From Leisingera daeponensis (GTDB lineage: Bacteria > Pseudomonadota > Alphaproteobacteria > Rhodobacterales > Rhodobacteraceae): a DNA stretch of 64,000 bases. Location: positions 124,001 through 188,000 of the forward strand of contig NZ_JAHVJA010000007.1 of assembly GCF_019801465.1 (NCBI RefSeq), written 5' to 3'. This document shows, piece after piece, positions 8,250-17,327 of this stretch (position 1 is its first letter; every line of letters begins with the position of its first letter). The notes under the pieces were generated by a model. It searched no databases. It was not told the DNA's origin and saw only the letters and a list, made by a program, of their open reading frames with translations. The translations under genes and the position numbers were made by a program.

Positions 8250-9479
8250 ATGGCCCGCCGCACTTTCAATACCAAGCTGCAGGCCCGGTTCGCCGGAGTG
8301 GCCGTGTTTGTCTGCCTGGCTGCTGCCACGGCAGTCGCGGGATCGCCAGCTTTGGGGCCGGGAGACGACGTCAGCATCTCGGTGCTGAACCGCGAAGACC
8401 TGTCGCGGGACTACAGGATCCGGCCCGATGGCAAGCTTTCCTTGCATGTCGTTGGCGAAGTGCCGGCGGCAGGGCAGACCCCGGCGGAACTGGAGGCGAA
8501 GCTTGAAGCCTTGCTGAGCGATCGCACGGGCCTGCCGGCATCAGTTGCAGTGAGCATAGCGCGCTGGCGTCCGGTATACGCGCTGGGCGATGTTGTCTCG
8601 CCCGGTGAAATCGCGTTTCGCGAGGGGCTGACGGTCGGGCGCATCCTGGCAGTGTCCGGCGGGCTGTACCCGCGCGAAAGCGAGACAGCCTCCAGCCAGC
8701 TGGACATACGGATCGCGGACGAACGCTCCAAGATTGCGGTGCGCCGGTCCGCAATGGTGGATCTGCATGCGCAACGGCTGCGGCTGCTGGCAGAAAGTTC
8801 CGGTGCGGTCGAATTGCAGCCAGATGCGGAATTTTCGGCTCTGGCCGGGCCGGAGGCGGACCAGCTGATAGCCGAGCAACTGGCGATCCTGCGCTCCCGG
8901 GTGGAACGCGACCGGGTGCGGGCGGCCTCTGCGCAGACCCAGGCGGATCTGGCCGCCAGGGAAGCCAGTGCCTTGGCCAATCAGCAGGCCATTCTGCGTG
9001 AGCAAATTGAAACCAGCGCTAAAGCGTTGAAGGATCTCGAAAGCCTTCTTGACCGCGGTTTGACCAGCACTGAGCGGGTGCGCCAGCTGCGCAGCATTTA
9101 CAACGACGAGAATATCGAACTGATGCTGTCGGCCAGCTATGAAGCCCGTGCGCGTCAGGCGGAAGTCAACCTGCTGGCCTCGGTCGAGGATGCCCGCCGG
9201 ATGCGAGCGGAAGACATCACCGCGGAGCTGGCCAGGGTGATGGCCGCCATCCGCACCGAAGAAGCCGAAATCGCCGCCTCGCGCGAACTGATAAGGGCGC
9301 TGTCCGCGGCGTTGGGCCAAGTGCCTGCCACAGGTCCGCTGCTGCCGCCGGAGTACCGCATCCGCCGCAATGCCGGTCAGGGAGAGCAGGTGCTGCCGGC
9401 TGCGCTGGACACAGAGGTTCTGCCCGGGGATCTTGTGGAAGTCCGCCGCGGCGGGTTTGCAGTGGCGGAACCGGGGTAG
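8250..9479 (+). CDS. exoF: Polysaccharide export protein, ExoF-like (Wza/OPX relative)
   Basis: The 409-residue protein has a signal peptide (cleavage near residue 30, TAVAG). A polysaccharide-export domain begins at LGPGDDVSISVLNREDLS (35-52) and includes YRIRPDGKLSLHVVGEVPA. An SLBB-like segment follows (about 108-140, PVYALGDVVSPGEIAF), then a long, charged, Glu/Ala/Arg-rich coiled coil at about 200-355. This arrangement matches ExoF of succinoglycan export rather than the short Wza lipoproteins. It should act in the periplasm or outer membrane to couple polymer synthesis to export. An AAGGAGG ribosome site precedes ATG 8250. Confidence 0.85.
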   Translation: MARRTFNTKLQARFAGVAVFVCLAAATAVAGSPALGPGDDVSISVLNREDLSRDYRIRPDGKLSLHVVGEVPAAGQTPAELEAKLEALLSDRTGLPASVAVSIARWRPVYALGDVVSPGEIAFREGLTVGRILAVSGGLYPRESETASSQLDIRIADERSKIAVRRSAMVDLHAQRLRLLAESSGAVELQPDAEFSALAGPEADQLIAEQLAILRSRVERDRVRAASAQTQADLAAREASALANQQAILREQIETSAKALKDLESLLDRGLTSTERVRQLRSIYNDENIELMLSASYEARARQAEVNLLASVEDARRMRAEDITAELARVMAAIRTEEAEIAASRELIRALSAALGQVPATGPLLPPEYRIRRNAGQGEQVLPAALDTEVLPGDLVEVRRGGFAVAEPG

Positions 9480-9519
9480 CGGCTGCTGGCCGCCCAGGCT
9501 TCGCAGCAGGGACCCCGCC

Positions 9520-10674
9520 CTACCGGATGCCTGCTGCTTTGCGGCCTGCCGTGGAGTGCGGAGGACTATCCGCGGACAACAATCCGCTTGCGAACCTGTC
9601 AAACGCCAAAGCGGCGCGTTCTTCCAAGTAGGCGGCGGCCGCCTCCTGTCCGCAAGCCAGCAAATTTTGCTCCGGAGGCGAGCGCAGCGCCTCAAGGATT
9701 GCACCGGCCAGGGCATTGGCGTCTCCGGGGGGAACAAGCACCCCGAGCTTGCCGCCTTGCAGGATCGCTTCAGGCCCCGGGCAGCGGCTGGCGATCAGCG
9801 GCGTGCCTGCTGCCAGGGCCTCCACCGCGACATTGCCGAACCCCTCGCGCAGAGACGGCAGAACCGCCAGCTCTGCCCGCGCGAATTCGCGCAACAGGTC
9901 CGGGGAATACCCCATCAGCCGAACATGATCCGACAGGCCGAGGCTGCGTGCCAATGCTTCCAGCGCAGAGCGTTGCGGACCGGTGCCGTAGATCAGCAGC
10001 CGGGTGCCCGGCCAGGCCTGCCGCACTTGCGCAAAAGCACGGATCAGCACGTCATGCCCCTTGTCCGGGATCAGCCGCCCGGCGGCCACTATTCTCCCTT
10101 GCCGCCGGTTTGGCGGGTCGCGGTGCAGACGGTCCAGCTCGGACGCGTTCAGAACTGGGTTCGGCAGGCATGCCAGCGGCGGGCCAGGCAGAGCCAGCGC
10201 CTCAATCCAGCCTTCGCCGATCTCTTGCAACGGCACCGCCAGCCGGTCCGCCCTTGGATAAAGCATGCGGATCAGGGTTTTCCGCAGCCGCGGATGGCGC
10301 GCACCGGCCAGATAGTTTTCCGCCGTAGTGTGTTCGGAGATAATCAGCCGCGGCCGGATCCGGAGCGGCAGCAGGCAGACTGCCAGGACAGCGGAGAGGT
10401 TCATGGCATTTGTGCCGGCGTAGAGAACCGCAGGGGGGTGCTTGCGCAGCATTCGCGCCATTGCCGAGGCCCGAAGCAGCAGCCCTTTGCCTCCGCATGC
10501 CAGCATTGGCAAATCGGAGGGCAGCTGCGCCAGCAGCTCGCCCTCGGCGCGGTTCAGGATCAGCAGCGGCGCCCAGCGGCTGCGGTCGAGGCTGCATAGC
10601 AGTGACTTCACCACCATCTCGATCCCGCCCGCCTTCAGATGCGGCAGGGCAAAGGCGATGCGCTGCGGTTGCAT
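9520..10674 (-). CDS. Glycosyltransferase family 4
   Basis: The 384-residue GT-B enzyme has an N-terminal acceptor domain with the glycine-rich loop HLKAGGIEMVV (12-22). The C-terminal nucleotide-sugar domain carries GRLIPDKGHDVLIRAF (about 198-213), YGTGPQRSALE and the EX7E region SLREGFGNVAVEALAAGTP (about 274-292). It transfers a sugar from a nucleotide donor to a lipid-linked glycan on the cytoplasmic face. It is convergent with exoF (40-bp gap) and divergent from the lyase-like gene. Donor sugar and linkage cannot be read from sequence. Confidence 0.9.
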   Translation of the reverse strand: MQPQRIAFALPHLKAGGIEMVVKSLLCSLDRSRWAPLLILNRAEGELLAQLPSDLPMLACGGKGLLLRASAMARMLRKHPPAVLYAGTNAMNLSAVLAVCLLPLRIRPRLIISEHTTAENYLAGARHPRLRKTLIRMLYPRADRLAVPLQEIGEGWIEALALPGPPLACLPNPVLNASELDRLHRDPPNRRQGRIVAAGRLIPDKGHDVLIRAFAQVRQAWPGTRLLIYGTGPQRSALEALARSLGLSDHVRLMGYSPDLLREFARAELAVLPSLREGFGNVAVEALAAGTPLIASRCPGPEAILQGGKLGVLVPPGDANALAGAILEALRSPPEQNLLACGQEAAAAYLEERAALAFDRFASGLLSADSPPHSTAGRKAAGIR

Positions 10675-10768
10675 GGTGCTCCTGCTCCGTCCTTCAGGGC
10701 AATTCCCGGGTCAAACCGGAAATGGGCTCTATATACTTTGCTTGTGTTCAACTGAGAGTAGCTCCGCA

Positions 10769-11536
10769 ATGGCATTGCTCAAGTGCCGTCCGCGCAGGCG
10801 GGCGGGTTTCATTCTGGCAGTCGCAGCCGGTCTGGCGGTTGGCAGCACCGCTGCTGCAAGCCAATGCTCCGCGGACAGCCGGCACTGGCGTTTTGACGAT
10901 GCCGGCGAAGGGCGCGGTTTCGCGCATGTGCAATTGCAGCGCGGCGCGGCGGTTCCCGCCGAGGACCCGCTGCATCCGGGAAATCAGGTGGCGCGCCTGA
11001 CAGCAGGTCCCAAACAAAAGGGTAAGGTCGGTAAGGCGGACTATGTTCACCGTTTCCAGCCGCTGCAGGCCGGCAGCGTGGTCCTGATGCAGGCCCGGTT
11101 CTATTTTCCGCCCGGCACACCGCTCAACAGCCTGATCCTGATGGACCTTGAGTGCGCCTCATGCGGGTTGGACACCAATCCAGGTGTGCGGCTCTACCTG
11201 CGCCGCGGAATGCTGCGGGTGGACCGTTCCAAGATCGGCATCAAACAGGCGTTTCTTCCATCGGTTCCGCACATGATGGCGGCGGGTGTCTGGCATGAGC
11301 TGTCCTGGCAGGTGACGCTGGGCGCCGGGGAACAGGGCCGTTCGGTTGTGAGGCTGGATGGCGAAGTGGTCAGCGACGCCCGCGGCACCACGGTTCTGAC
11401 GCAGGAAGTCGTGTCCCGCCACATGGATGTTGCCGTGCAGGAACAGGCTGACCGTTTCCAGGTCGGGGTGACCGCAAATTCAAACCCTCAGACGGTGGAA
11501 CTGCTGCTGGATGATGTCCGCTTCTGCCAGCTTTGA
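10769..11536 (+). CDS. Secreted polysaccharide-lyase-like protein (concanavalin-like fold)
   Basis: The 255-residue protein has a signal peptide (about 1-31, ending GSTAAASQ). The mature part resembles the heparin-lyase I-like family: HWRFDDAGEG, YVHRFQPLQAGSVVLMQARF, then the beta-sandwich strand pairs GVRLYLRRGMLRVDR and WHELSWQVTLGAGEQG, ending LLLDDVRFCQL. Such enzymes cut or bind acidic polysaccharide, and polysaccharide operons often carry one to trim the chain. Three of its Cys residues form C-x-x-C plus a C-terminal Cys. The start is ATG 10769, where the signal peptide begins. The catalytic residues were not identified, so a carbohydrate-binding role is possible. Confidence 0.6.
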   Translation: MALLKCRPRRRAGFILAVAAGLAVGSTAAASQCSADSRHWRFDDAGEGRGFAHVQLQRGAAVPAEDPLHPGNQVARLTAGPKQKGKVGKADYVHRFQPLQAGSVVLMQARFYFPPGTPLNSLILMDLECASCGLDTNPGVRLYLRRGMLRVDRSKIGIKQAFLPSVPHMMAAGVWHELSWQVTLGAGEQGRSVVRLDGEVVSDARGTTVLTQEVVSRHMDVAVQEQADRFQVGVTANSNPQTVELLLDDVRFCQL

Positions 11537-11542
11537 AGGGGG

Positions 11543-12631
11543 TCAGATGATCTGGTGCAGCACTGCGCAGATCCGTTGCAGATCCTGCGGCCGGAGGCCC
11601 GGATGCACAGGCAGCCGCAGCACTGAGCGTTTGAGCGCCTCAGCTTCGGGATGGCTGGCTAGGTCCACCGCGTGGTGGAACTGCCGCCAGAAGCGCACGG
11701 ACTGGATGTTTTCCGCGTGCAGGGCAGCATGCACCCGGTCCGCGTTCCGGGTGAACAGCGGAAAAAATGCCGGACAGGCGCCGGCTGGCAGGTCCGGCAT
11801 CAGGGAGTGCATTCCGGCGTGCCGCGGCACGTTGTCCTGCAGGGTTTTGAAATTTGCCCGGTGGGCGGCACGCACTTTGCCGCTGTCAGCCATACGCAGC
11901 AGAATCCGGCTGAATGGAGATATTCGCCCGCCCATGTCCGTTTCGGATATTCCGGCGCGAGGGTGCCAGGCTTCAAGCAGATGCGCGGGCGCATCTGCTA
12001 CTGGCCGGGGAGCCGCAATCCCGCGCCGCAGGACGCCTTTCAGGCCAGCCAGCGCGGGCCGCAACGGCATTGCTGTCAGCCGGTCCGTCGCTTTGCAGCA
12101 GGGCCGCCGCAGCCAGAGCGCACCACCATCCGGCAACGGCAGTGTTTTCACCAGGCTGAACACAGACATGTCCCCCTGTCCGCCCAGTGAGGCGCCGTCA
12201 GGGGTGCAGGAAAACAGACCGAGCGCGACATCTTCGATCACCGCTGCTCCGTGTTCCCGCGCCAGGGCCTGCAGTTCCCTGAGGGGTTGCGGATAGCCGA
12301 AGTAATGGATGGCATAGACCGCCGCGACAGCGCCGCCCTGCAATTGGCGCCGTATGTCATCAAGATCCGCGGACAGGTCCTGCTGCAGCCGGTAAAGGGA
12401 AATCTTCATGCCGGCCGCCAGAACCGCGTCTGCCTCGGACCCGCAATGCCAGGCGGGGAGCAGCACTTTCGCACCCTTGGGCAGTCCCAGAGCGCGCAGC
12501 CCTTCGCGAATTGCAAACCGCCCGTTGCGGGTCAGGGAGGTGTGCGGGCTGCCGAAGGGGAATGGCAGCGCATTGCGGCGCAGATGCAGCCGCAGCGGCG
12601 GCGATTTTGGGATGACCCGTGAGCGGTTCAC
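11543..12631 (-). CDS. DegT/DnrJ/EryC1/StrS family aminotransferase-like protein
   Basis: The 362-residue protein starts from a GTG whose first bases overlap the flippase stop (GTGA), with GGGGGG just upstream; a longer frame exists but would run about 100 bp into the flippase gene. PLP-fold type I features are PAWHCGSEADAVLAAG (59-74), YAIHYFGYPQP, IEDVALGLFS (132-141, cofactor-binding D134) and SLVKTLPLPDGGAL (159-172), where K162 is the likely PLP Schiff-base lysine. Family members aminate keto-sugar nucleotides, giving amino sugars for surface glycans. It is translationally coupled to the MurJ-like flippase. Confidence 0.8.
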   Translation of the reverse strand: MNRSRVIPKSPPLRLHLRRNALPFPFGSPHTSLTRNGRFAIREGLRALGLPKGAKVLLPAWHCGSEADAVLAAGMKISLYRLQQDLSADLDDIRRQLQGGAVAAVYAIHYFGYPQPLRELQALAREHGAAVIEDVALGLFSCTPDGASLGGQGDMSVFSLVKTLPLPDGGALWLRRPCCKATDRLTAMPLRPALAGLKGVLRRGIAAPRPVADAPAHLLEAWHPRAGISETDMGGRISPFSRILLRMADSGKVRAAHRANFKTLQDNVPRHAGMHSLMPDLPAGACPAFFPLFTRNADRVHAALHAENIQSVRFWRQFHHAVDLASHPEAEALKRSVLRLPVHPGLRPQDLQRICAVLHQII

Positions 12632-14202
12632 GCAGCCCCCCGGCGCACAGCCTTGTGCAGCAAGAGACGGATCCGCGCGGTTTCCGGGACTTTCAGAAGC
12701 GTTGCAGCGGCCACATAGACCAGCCCGCCGCAAAGGGTGCAGAGGGCGATCAACAGGATCATTTCAACCCGGCCGGCAGTGCCGGATCCGGCCGCTGTTT
12801 GAGCTAGCCGGATCGCGATGGCGGCAGCCGCAGAGGCAATCGCCATTGCGGCAAAAGGCCATGTTTCCTGAAGCTTAATTAGCGGCCCGTGGGAGCGGAT
12901 CAGCCAGAAGTACAAAAGCCCCATCAGCAGGGTCATTGAAACAAGCGAAGCTGCGGGCACTGCCAGAATGCCGAATTCGGGCAGAAGCAACCAGTTAAGA
13001 GCAACCCTGACAGCCAGGGCAGCGCTGATCGAAGTGGCAATGATCCTGACATGCGGCAGCCGAGGGTCTGCGAACAGTGCTGATGCCAAGGCTCCCAGCA
13101 CTGCATTGACCAGGAGAAGCGGAGCCAGCCAGGCGACAATGCCGGCTGTCTGTGCCACCGCCCAGGGGGCAAACGCGCCATGCCCCAGCAGCGCCGAGAC
13201 CAGCGGCCTGTTCAGCATGAAAAGCGCAACGGCGGCGGGCATTACAAAAAACAGCGTGGCCCGCAGGGCCTCCTGCACGCTGGTCCGGAATGCATCCCGG
13301 TTGTCCTGAGCCAGATGGCTCGCAAATTCAGTATAGTAAACAACCACCACACTGCTGGTGACCACGCCGGGCGCCATGTTGGTCATCCTCTGGGCAAACT
13401 CCAGCGTGGCTATCCCGCCTTCTCCGGTCAGCGAAGCCATGGCCATGTCGATCCAGGCTGCACCGATCACGTGAAACTGCGACAGCAGCATCGCCCAGAT
13501 GCGCCGCTGCGAATAGGGGACCTGCGGGGAAGGCGTTTTGACAGGCGTCCAGCTGCGGGCCAAGGCCTGGCGGAGGCAGAATGCAAAAAGTCCTGCCATC
13601 AAAACCGTGCCTGCTGCAATTGCAAGCGCAACGGCGCCAATGCCGAAGGCGAATACGGGCACCAGAGCCAAGGCGGCGACCGCGCAAAGACGCGGTATCA
13701 GCCGGGCAATCACGGGCATCCGGAACAGCCGAAGCGCGTTCAGTGTCGCTCCCGCCAGCGCTGTTGCGGCGGACAGCGGCAGAACCGCCAGCAGAACCCG
13801 GAAATAGGTTTCTGCGGCCTGCCGCTGTGCGCCGGAAAAACCAGGGGCGAGAAGCGCCACGATCTGCTCGGAAAAAACAAAGGCTGCAGCGCATATCACT
13901 GCAGCTGCAAGAAACACCTGCCAGAGCCGCTTGCGCAAATGCACGGACAATGCGTCCGGTCCCCGGGTCTCCGCGAGCCGTACCAGCGGCGGAACCTGCA
14001 GCAGATGAAAGGCGCGTTCCAGCCCGGCGGCAGCATTCGAGACCAGCCGGCGGGCAAAGAAAAAGGCATCCGTTGCAAGCCCCGCGCCAAACAGGTTTGC
14101 AATGGCCAATGCAATTATCAGGCTCAGCCCCATCCCGGCGGTTTTCCAGAAAGTGACCGAGATAATATTTTGCAGTGTTCCCCGCTGCTTCATACGCGGC
14201 AC
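12628..14202 (-). CDS. MurJ/MviN-like lipid-linked oligosaccharide flippase
   Basis: The 524-residue multipass protein has about 14 predicted helices, the MOP/MVF length. The MurJ-type N-terminus has TFWKTAGMGLSLIIALAIANLFGAG then TDAFFFARRLVSNAAAGLERAFH, followed by the paired-helix repeats of the family. As it sits in a polysaccharide locus beside an aminotransferase and far from peptidoglycan genes, it more likely flips an undecaprenyl-linked oligosaccharide than lipid II. The second locus carries a flippase of a different family (41792-43162). Confidence 0.85.
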   Translation of the reverse strand: MPRMKQRGTLQNIISVTFWKTAGMGLSLIIALAIANLFGAGLATDAFFFARRLVSNAAAGLERAFHLLQVPPLVRLAETRGPDALSVHLRKRLWQVFLAAAVICAAAFVFSEQIVALLAPGFSGAQRQAAETYFRVLLAVLPLSAATALAGATLNALRLFRMPVIARLIPRLCAVAALALVPVFAFGIGAVALAIAAGTVLMAGLFAFCLRQALARSWTPVKTPSPQVPYSQRRIWAMLLSQFHVIGAAWIDMAMASLTGEGGIATLEFAQRMTNMAPGVVTSSVVVVYYTEFASHLAQDNRDAFRTSVQEALRATLFFVMPAAVALFMLNRPLVSALLGHGAFAPWAVAQTAGIVAWLAPLLLVNAVLGALASALFADPRLPHVRIIATSISAALAVRVALNWLLLPEFGILAVPAASLVSMTLLMGLLYFWLIRSHGPLIKLQETWPFAAMAIASAAAAIAIRLAQTAAGSGTAGRVEMILLIALCTLCGGLVYVAAATLLKVPETARIRLLLHKAVRRGAA

Positions 14203-14539
14203 TTTCCTGAAACCAAGGAATTCTTTACCAGCTAATCACCTTAGCTCCGTTCCTGAATACGGCCATTGGTTTGAGGGAAATTGTTGTTCTGCCGCGGCGG
14301 AACGCACGGCCGATCGGCCAAAGGGTGTGGGCATCAATTTTTAATTTATTACTTTAAACAATGAGTTATGGTTCTGTACGCCCTTTGGCGTATGCCGGTT
14401 GGTCAATTGACACGAATCGTCTCCTTCCATTGCAATGGGGGCAGGGGACATCGCAGATTTCACCGTTTCCTATTTTTAAGGGACGGTGAACGGGCCTGCG
14501 GAACTATCTCAAATACTGGGAATTGTATGGGGGTATACA
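14203..14539. promoter_or_regulatory. Divergent intergenic region, 337 bp, with three palindromes
   Basis: This lies between the leftward flippase operon and the rightward sugar-transferase operon. It holds an AT-rich stretch (about 14333-14372), a 12-bp palindrome GGCCGATCGGCC (14308-14319), an inverted repeat TACGCC-CTTT-GGCGTA (14377-14392) and a 10-bp palindrome GTCAATTGAC (14402-14411). It probably contains the promoters of both operons. No regulator can be named and no small gene was seen. Confidence 0.5.
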
Positions 14540-15766
14540 ATGAACCGGGTTTTCTTTCGCGGCCCGTCCGGGGGGGGCGGCGCTTCAACTCGTATTGAGG
14601 ATCAGATTACTGTTTCTCCGCGGAGACCGGGGGCGGTAAGCCGCAGGGCCAAACCAAAAATGCAGCGTTCAGGCGCTGCGGAGGCGACAGAGGGTATCGG
14701 GGCGGAAGAAATTGTTCCGGGTCCGGCTTCTGATCCCTTTTCAGGCGTAAAGGCCAAGGGGCTGCTCAGCGGCGCTGAGCTGCGCACCGGTTACGCGCCT
14801 TCCAGGCCGCTTCTGGATGCCGTGATCAACCGTGGCTTGGCGTTGCTGCTGCTGCCGCTTGCCAGCCCGCTTATGCTGCTGATCATTATCATGCAAAAAC
14901 TGCTGGTTCGCGGCCCCGTGTTTTATGCAGGGCGCCGTCTTGGCAAGGACCGGAAAGAATTCAATATCCTGAAGTTCCGCACGCTCAGCCACAGCGCCGA
15001 AACCGTGACCAGTGACCGGACACTGCCGCGCCGCTCTATGACGGAAACCCGCATCGGCCTTTATCTGCGCCGTTCGCGGCTGGACGAACTGCCGCAGCTT
15101 ATCAACATCCTGCGCGGCGACATGGTGTTTGTCGGCCCGCGCCCGATCCGGCCGGAAATCGAAGACCTCTACCGCGAGGAGGCGCCCGGTTACGAGGAGC
15201 GCTTCCGTATCCGACCGGGGCTTGTCGGTTTCGCACAGGCGCTGATGACCCACGAAACACCCAAGAACCTGCGTGCAAGATTCAACCGGATGTGCTGCCG
15301 CACTCCGATCCGCTACCGTGCTGCTTTTGGCTTTCTGGCCTATGTCGGCTTCTGCGTGCTGACGAAATCCGCCCGGCTTGCGCTGTCCGGAGTTGCGGAC
15401 CAATTCCGTCCGCTGGCGCAGCATAAATGGCTGCGGACCGGCTTCAATTGCCCCCCTGACAGTAAAGTTGAACTGTCCGCCGGCAACAGCACCCACGTCG
15501 GAGCGATCTGCGGCATTTCGGACGAGATTGTGCAGTTTGTCTCCACCCGCCCTTTTCCGGAAGGCGAGCATTTTCTGATGCTGGTGCGGAAACGCAAGTC
15601 CGGCCGTATTTGCCGCCTCAGAGTTCGGGCCAGAATTGAACATTGCGAACCGGTCGGCATCGGCCGCAGCGGATTTGCCAACTATGCGACCTATTCCACC
15701 ACATCGAGGGGGGCCCGGCATTTCGTCGAGCGCTACTTGCTGCAATCGTCGGTAATTTCATCATGA
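14540..15766 (+). CDS. Priming sugar transferase with C-terminal PilZ-like domain
   Basis: The 408-residue protein starts at ATG 14540, with GGGGG about 8 bp upstream; an earlier in-frame ATG at 14486 has no better site. Residues 1-85 are a low-complexity tail. A membrane helix (about 97-120) is followed by the bacterial sugar transferase domain (about 88-275): FYAGRRLGKDRKEFNILKFRTL, LRRSRLDELPQLINILRGDM and FVGPRPIRPE. The enzyme moves a sugar-1-phosphate onto undecaprenyl phosphate. Residues about 295-388 do not belong to that family and read like a PilZ domain (VGAICGISDEIVQFVSTRPF, then an RKRKSGRICRLRVRARIEH strand), though the canonical RxxxR and D/NxSxxG are degenerate. A c-di-GMP link is inference. 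Confidence 0.82.
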   Translation: MNRVFFRGPSGGGGASTRIEDQITVSPRRPGAVSRRAKPKMQRSGAAEATEGIGAEEIVPGPASDPFSGVKAKGLLSGAELRTGYAPSRPLLDAVINRGLALLLLPLASPLMLLIIIMQKLLVRGPVFYAGRRLGKDRKEFNILKFRTLSHSAETVTSDRTLPRRSMTETRIGLYLRRSRLDELPQLINILRGDMVFVGPRPIRPEIEDLYREEAPGYEERFRIRPGLVGFAQALMTHETPKNLRARFNRMCCRTPIRYRAAFGFLAYVGFCVLTKSARLALSGVADQFRPLAQHKWLRTGFNCPPDSKVELSAGNSTHVGAICGISDEIVQFVSTRPFPEGEHFLMLVRKRKSGRICRLRVRARIEHCEPVGIGRSGFANYATYSTTSRGARHFVERYLLQSSVISS

Positions 15767-15851
15767 CCAGGAGCTGGCGGCGGCAGGCGATTGCAGCACG
15801 TTTGACGGGACTTTGCTGCGGAGTAGCACGCAACCGTCCGGGAGGACGGCC

Positions 15852-17309
15852 ATGATTGCTCATTACCGCCAGTTGCTGCGCTACTACTGGGGACTGGTGG
15901 CCTTCACCTTTGTAGTGCTGGTCGGCGGTACCGCCGCAATCAGCACCTTTCTCCTGTACCTCTCGCCAGTGTACACCGCGTCGGCCAAGGTTTCGCTGCT
16001 GCCGACCCAGACAGAACTGGCCTTCAGCCAGAACTTTGTCCGCTCAACCACAATCAACCCGGCAAATCTGCTGACGCAAACGCATATCGAATATCTCCTG
16101 AGCCGGGAAATCGCCGCCAAGACCGTTGACCGGATGATAGCGGAGCAGGCTGAAGGACTGCCGCGGCCGGCGGCTGCGGCTTCAGCCCCATCAGAAGCTG
16201 ACCGCCGGCTTACGGGTCTCAAGAACCAGATTGCGGAGCGCTTCACCAGTTTCCGGCGCAGTGCCCGCCGGGTCTACAACATCGTGAACTCTGGACGCCA
16301 CGTGCAGATCGATCCCTACACTGACGCAGTGCTGACACTGCAGGATTCCATTGATGTGGATATGATTGAAGGCACTTACATCCTTAAGATCAAAGTCTAT
16401 TGGGGCAAGCCCGAGGCGGCCGCGGCGGCAGCCAATTTCGTGGCCGAGGAGTATGTTTCCTATGCCCGCGCCCAGGCTGACGCCGCCTCGCGCCGGATGG
16501 AAGAAGTGCTGAGCCAGGAAATAGCCAAGGGCAATGGCAATTTCTCTGAGCTGGAAGATCAAATCAACGCGCTGCGGTTGGCCAGGGCCAACAATTTTGC
16601 TGCTTTACGGGTCATCGATCCTGCAATCGTGCCGGTTTACCCCGCCTTTCCGAGGGTAATCGTCAATACCGTCTTTGCCATCGCCGGCTGGATCATGGCG
16701 TCGGCCTTTCTTGTGATATGCGCGGATACGTTTTCCAGCACGGTCAAAACGGACGCCGACCTGCGGCGGCTGTTCGGCCCGCGTGTCCTGGGCATTATGC
16801 CGCTGCGCCGTCCTAACCGGGCCAAGCTGGCGGAACTCGCCAAACAAATGAACCTGCAATGCAATGCCATTCCCTGGCAGGGGGCGGTGACGGCTGTCGG
16901 AAGCGACAAGGAAAGCCGCCGTTTAACCGCGGTGATCGAAGTTGCGCTGCGCCGCCTCAAGGGGCGCCAGAAGCAGTATGCGCAGTATCAGCAGGGAAAC
17001 GCCAGAACCGCAGAGGCGCAAGGAGGTTCAACTGCGCTTCAGGCTGTGCCCGGCGGTCCCAGTGAGACGGTAGTACAGCTTGGGCGGCTGCTGGACGGGC
17101 GTGCCGAGGCGGCACCTGTTAACGGGGTCAAGGTGACTGATCTGGGCGGTGCGGATGAGAGTTTTTCCATGAACCAAGCCAGGGGGTTCAACTGGGTTGT
17201 GATCGGGATACGCCCAGGCACCGTGGCCGAGGAAACGCTCCAAGGCTTGACTGCCCGCCTTCAGGCGCAGGGTGTGGAGAATGTTTTCGGGGTCTACCTG
17301 AAAGGCTGA
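15852..17309 (+). CDS. Wzz/PCP chain-length determinant protein
   Basis: The 485-residue protein has an N-terminal membrane helix (about 14-37), a periplasmic helical region with LYLSPVYTASAKVSLLPTQTELAF just after it, and a second helix at about 280-300 preceded by IVPVYPAFPRVIVN, the Pro-rich PCP signature. A cytoplasmic tail of about 180 residues follows, containing no Walker motif, so it is a PCP without a fused kinase. It controls polymer length or export together with the ExoF-like protein. ATG 15852 has GGGAGGA 5 bp upstream. It begins the dense plus-strand run that ends at 26742. Confidence 0.85.
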   Translation: MIAHYRQLLRYYWGLVAFTFVVLVGGTAAISTFLLYLSPVYTASAKVSLLPTQTELAFSQNFVRSTTINPANLLTQTHIEYLLSREIAAKTVDRMIAEQAEGLPRPAAAASAPSEADRRLTGLKNQIAERFTSFRRSARRVYNIVNSGRHVQIDPYTDAVLTLQDSIDVDMIEGTYILKIKVYWGKPEAAAAAANFVAEEYVSYARAQADAASRRMEEVLSQEIAKGNGNFSELEDQINALRLARANNFAALRVIDPAIVPVYPAFPRVIVNTVFAIAGWIMASAFLVICADTFSSTVKTDADLRRLFGPRVLGIMPLRRPNRAKLAELAKQMNLQCNAIPWQGAVTAVGSDKESRRLTAVIEVALRRLKGRQKQYAQYQQGNARTAEAQGGSTALQAVPGGPSETVVQLGRLLDGRAEAAPVNGVKVTDLGGADESFSMNQARGFNWVVIGIRPGTVAEETLQGLTARLQAQGVENVFGVYLKG

Positions 17310-17327
17310 CAAAGGAGGTGACCGGGG

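Noticed and set aside
9370-10599. 409-codon open frame on the plus strand
   Set aside because: Overlaps the end of the exporter gene in another frame and runs antisense to the GT4 gene; no family resemblance.
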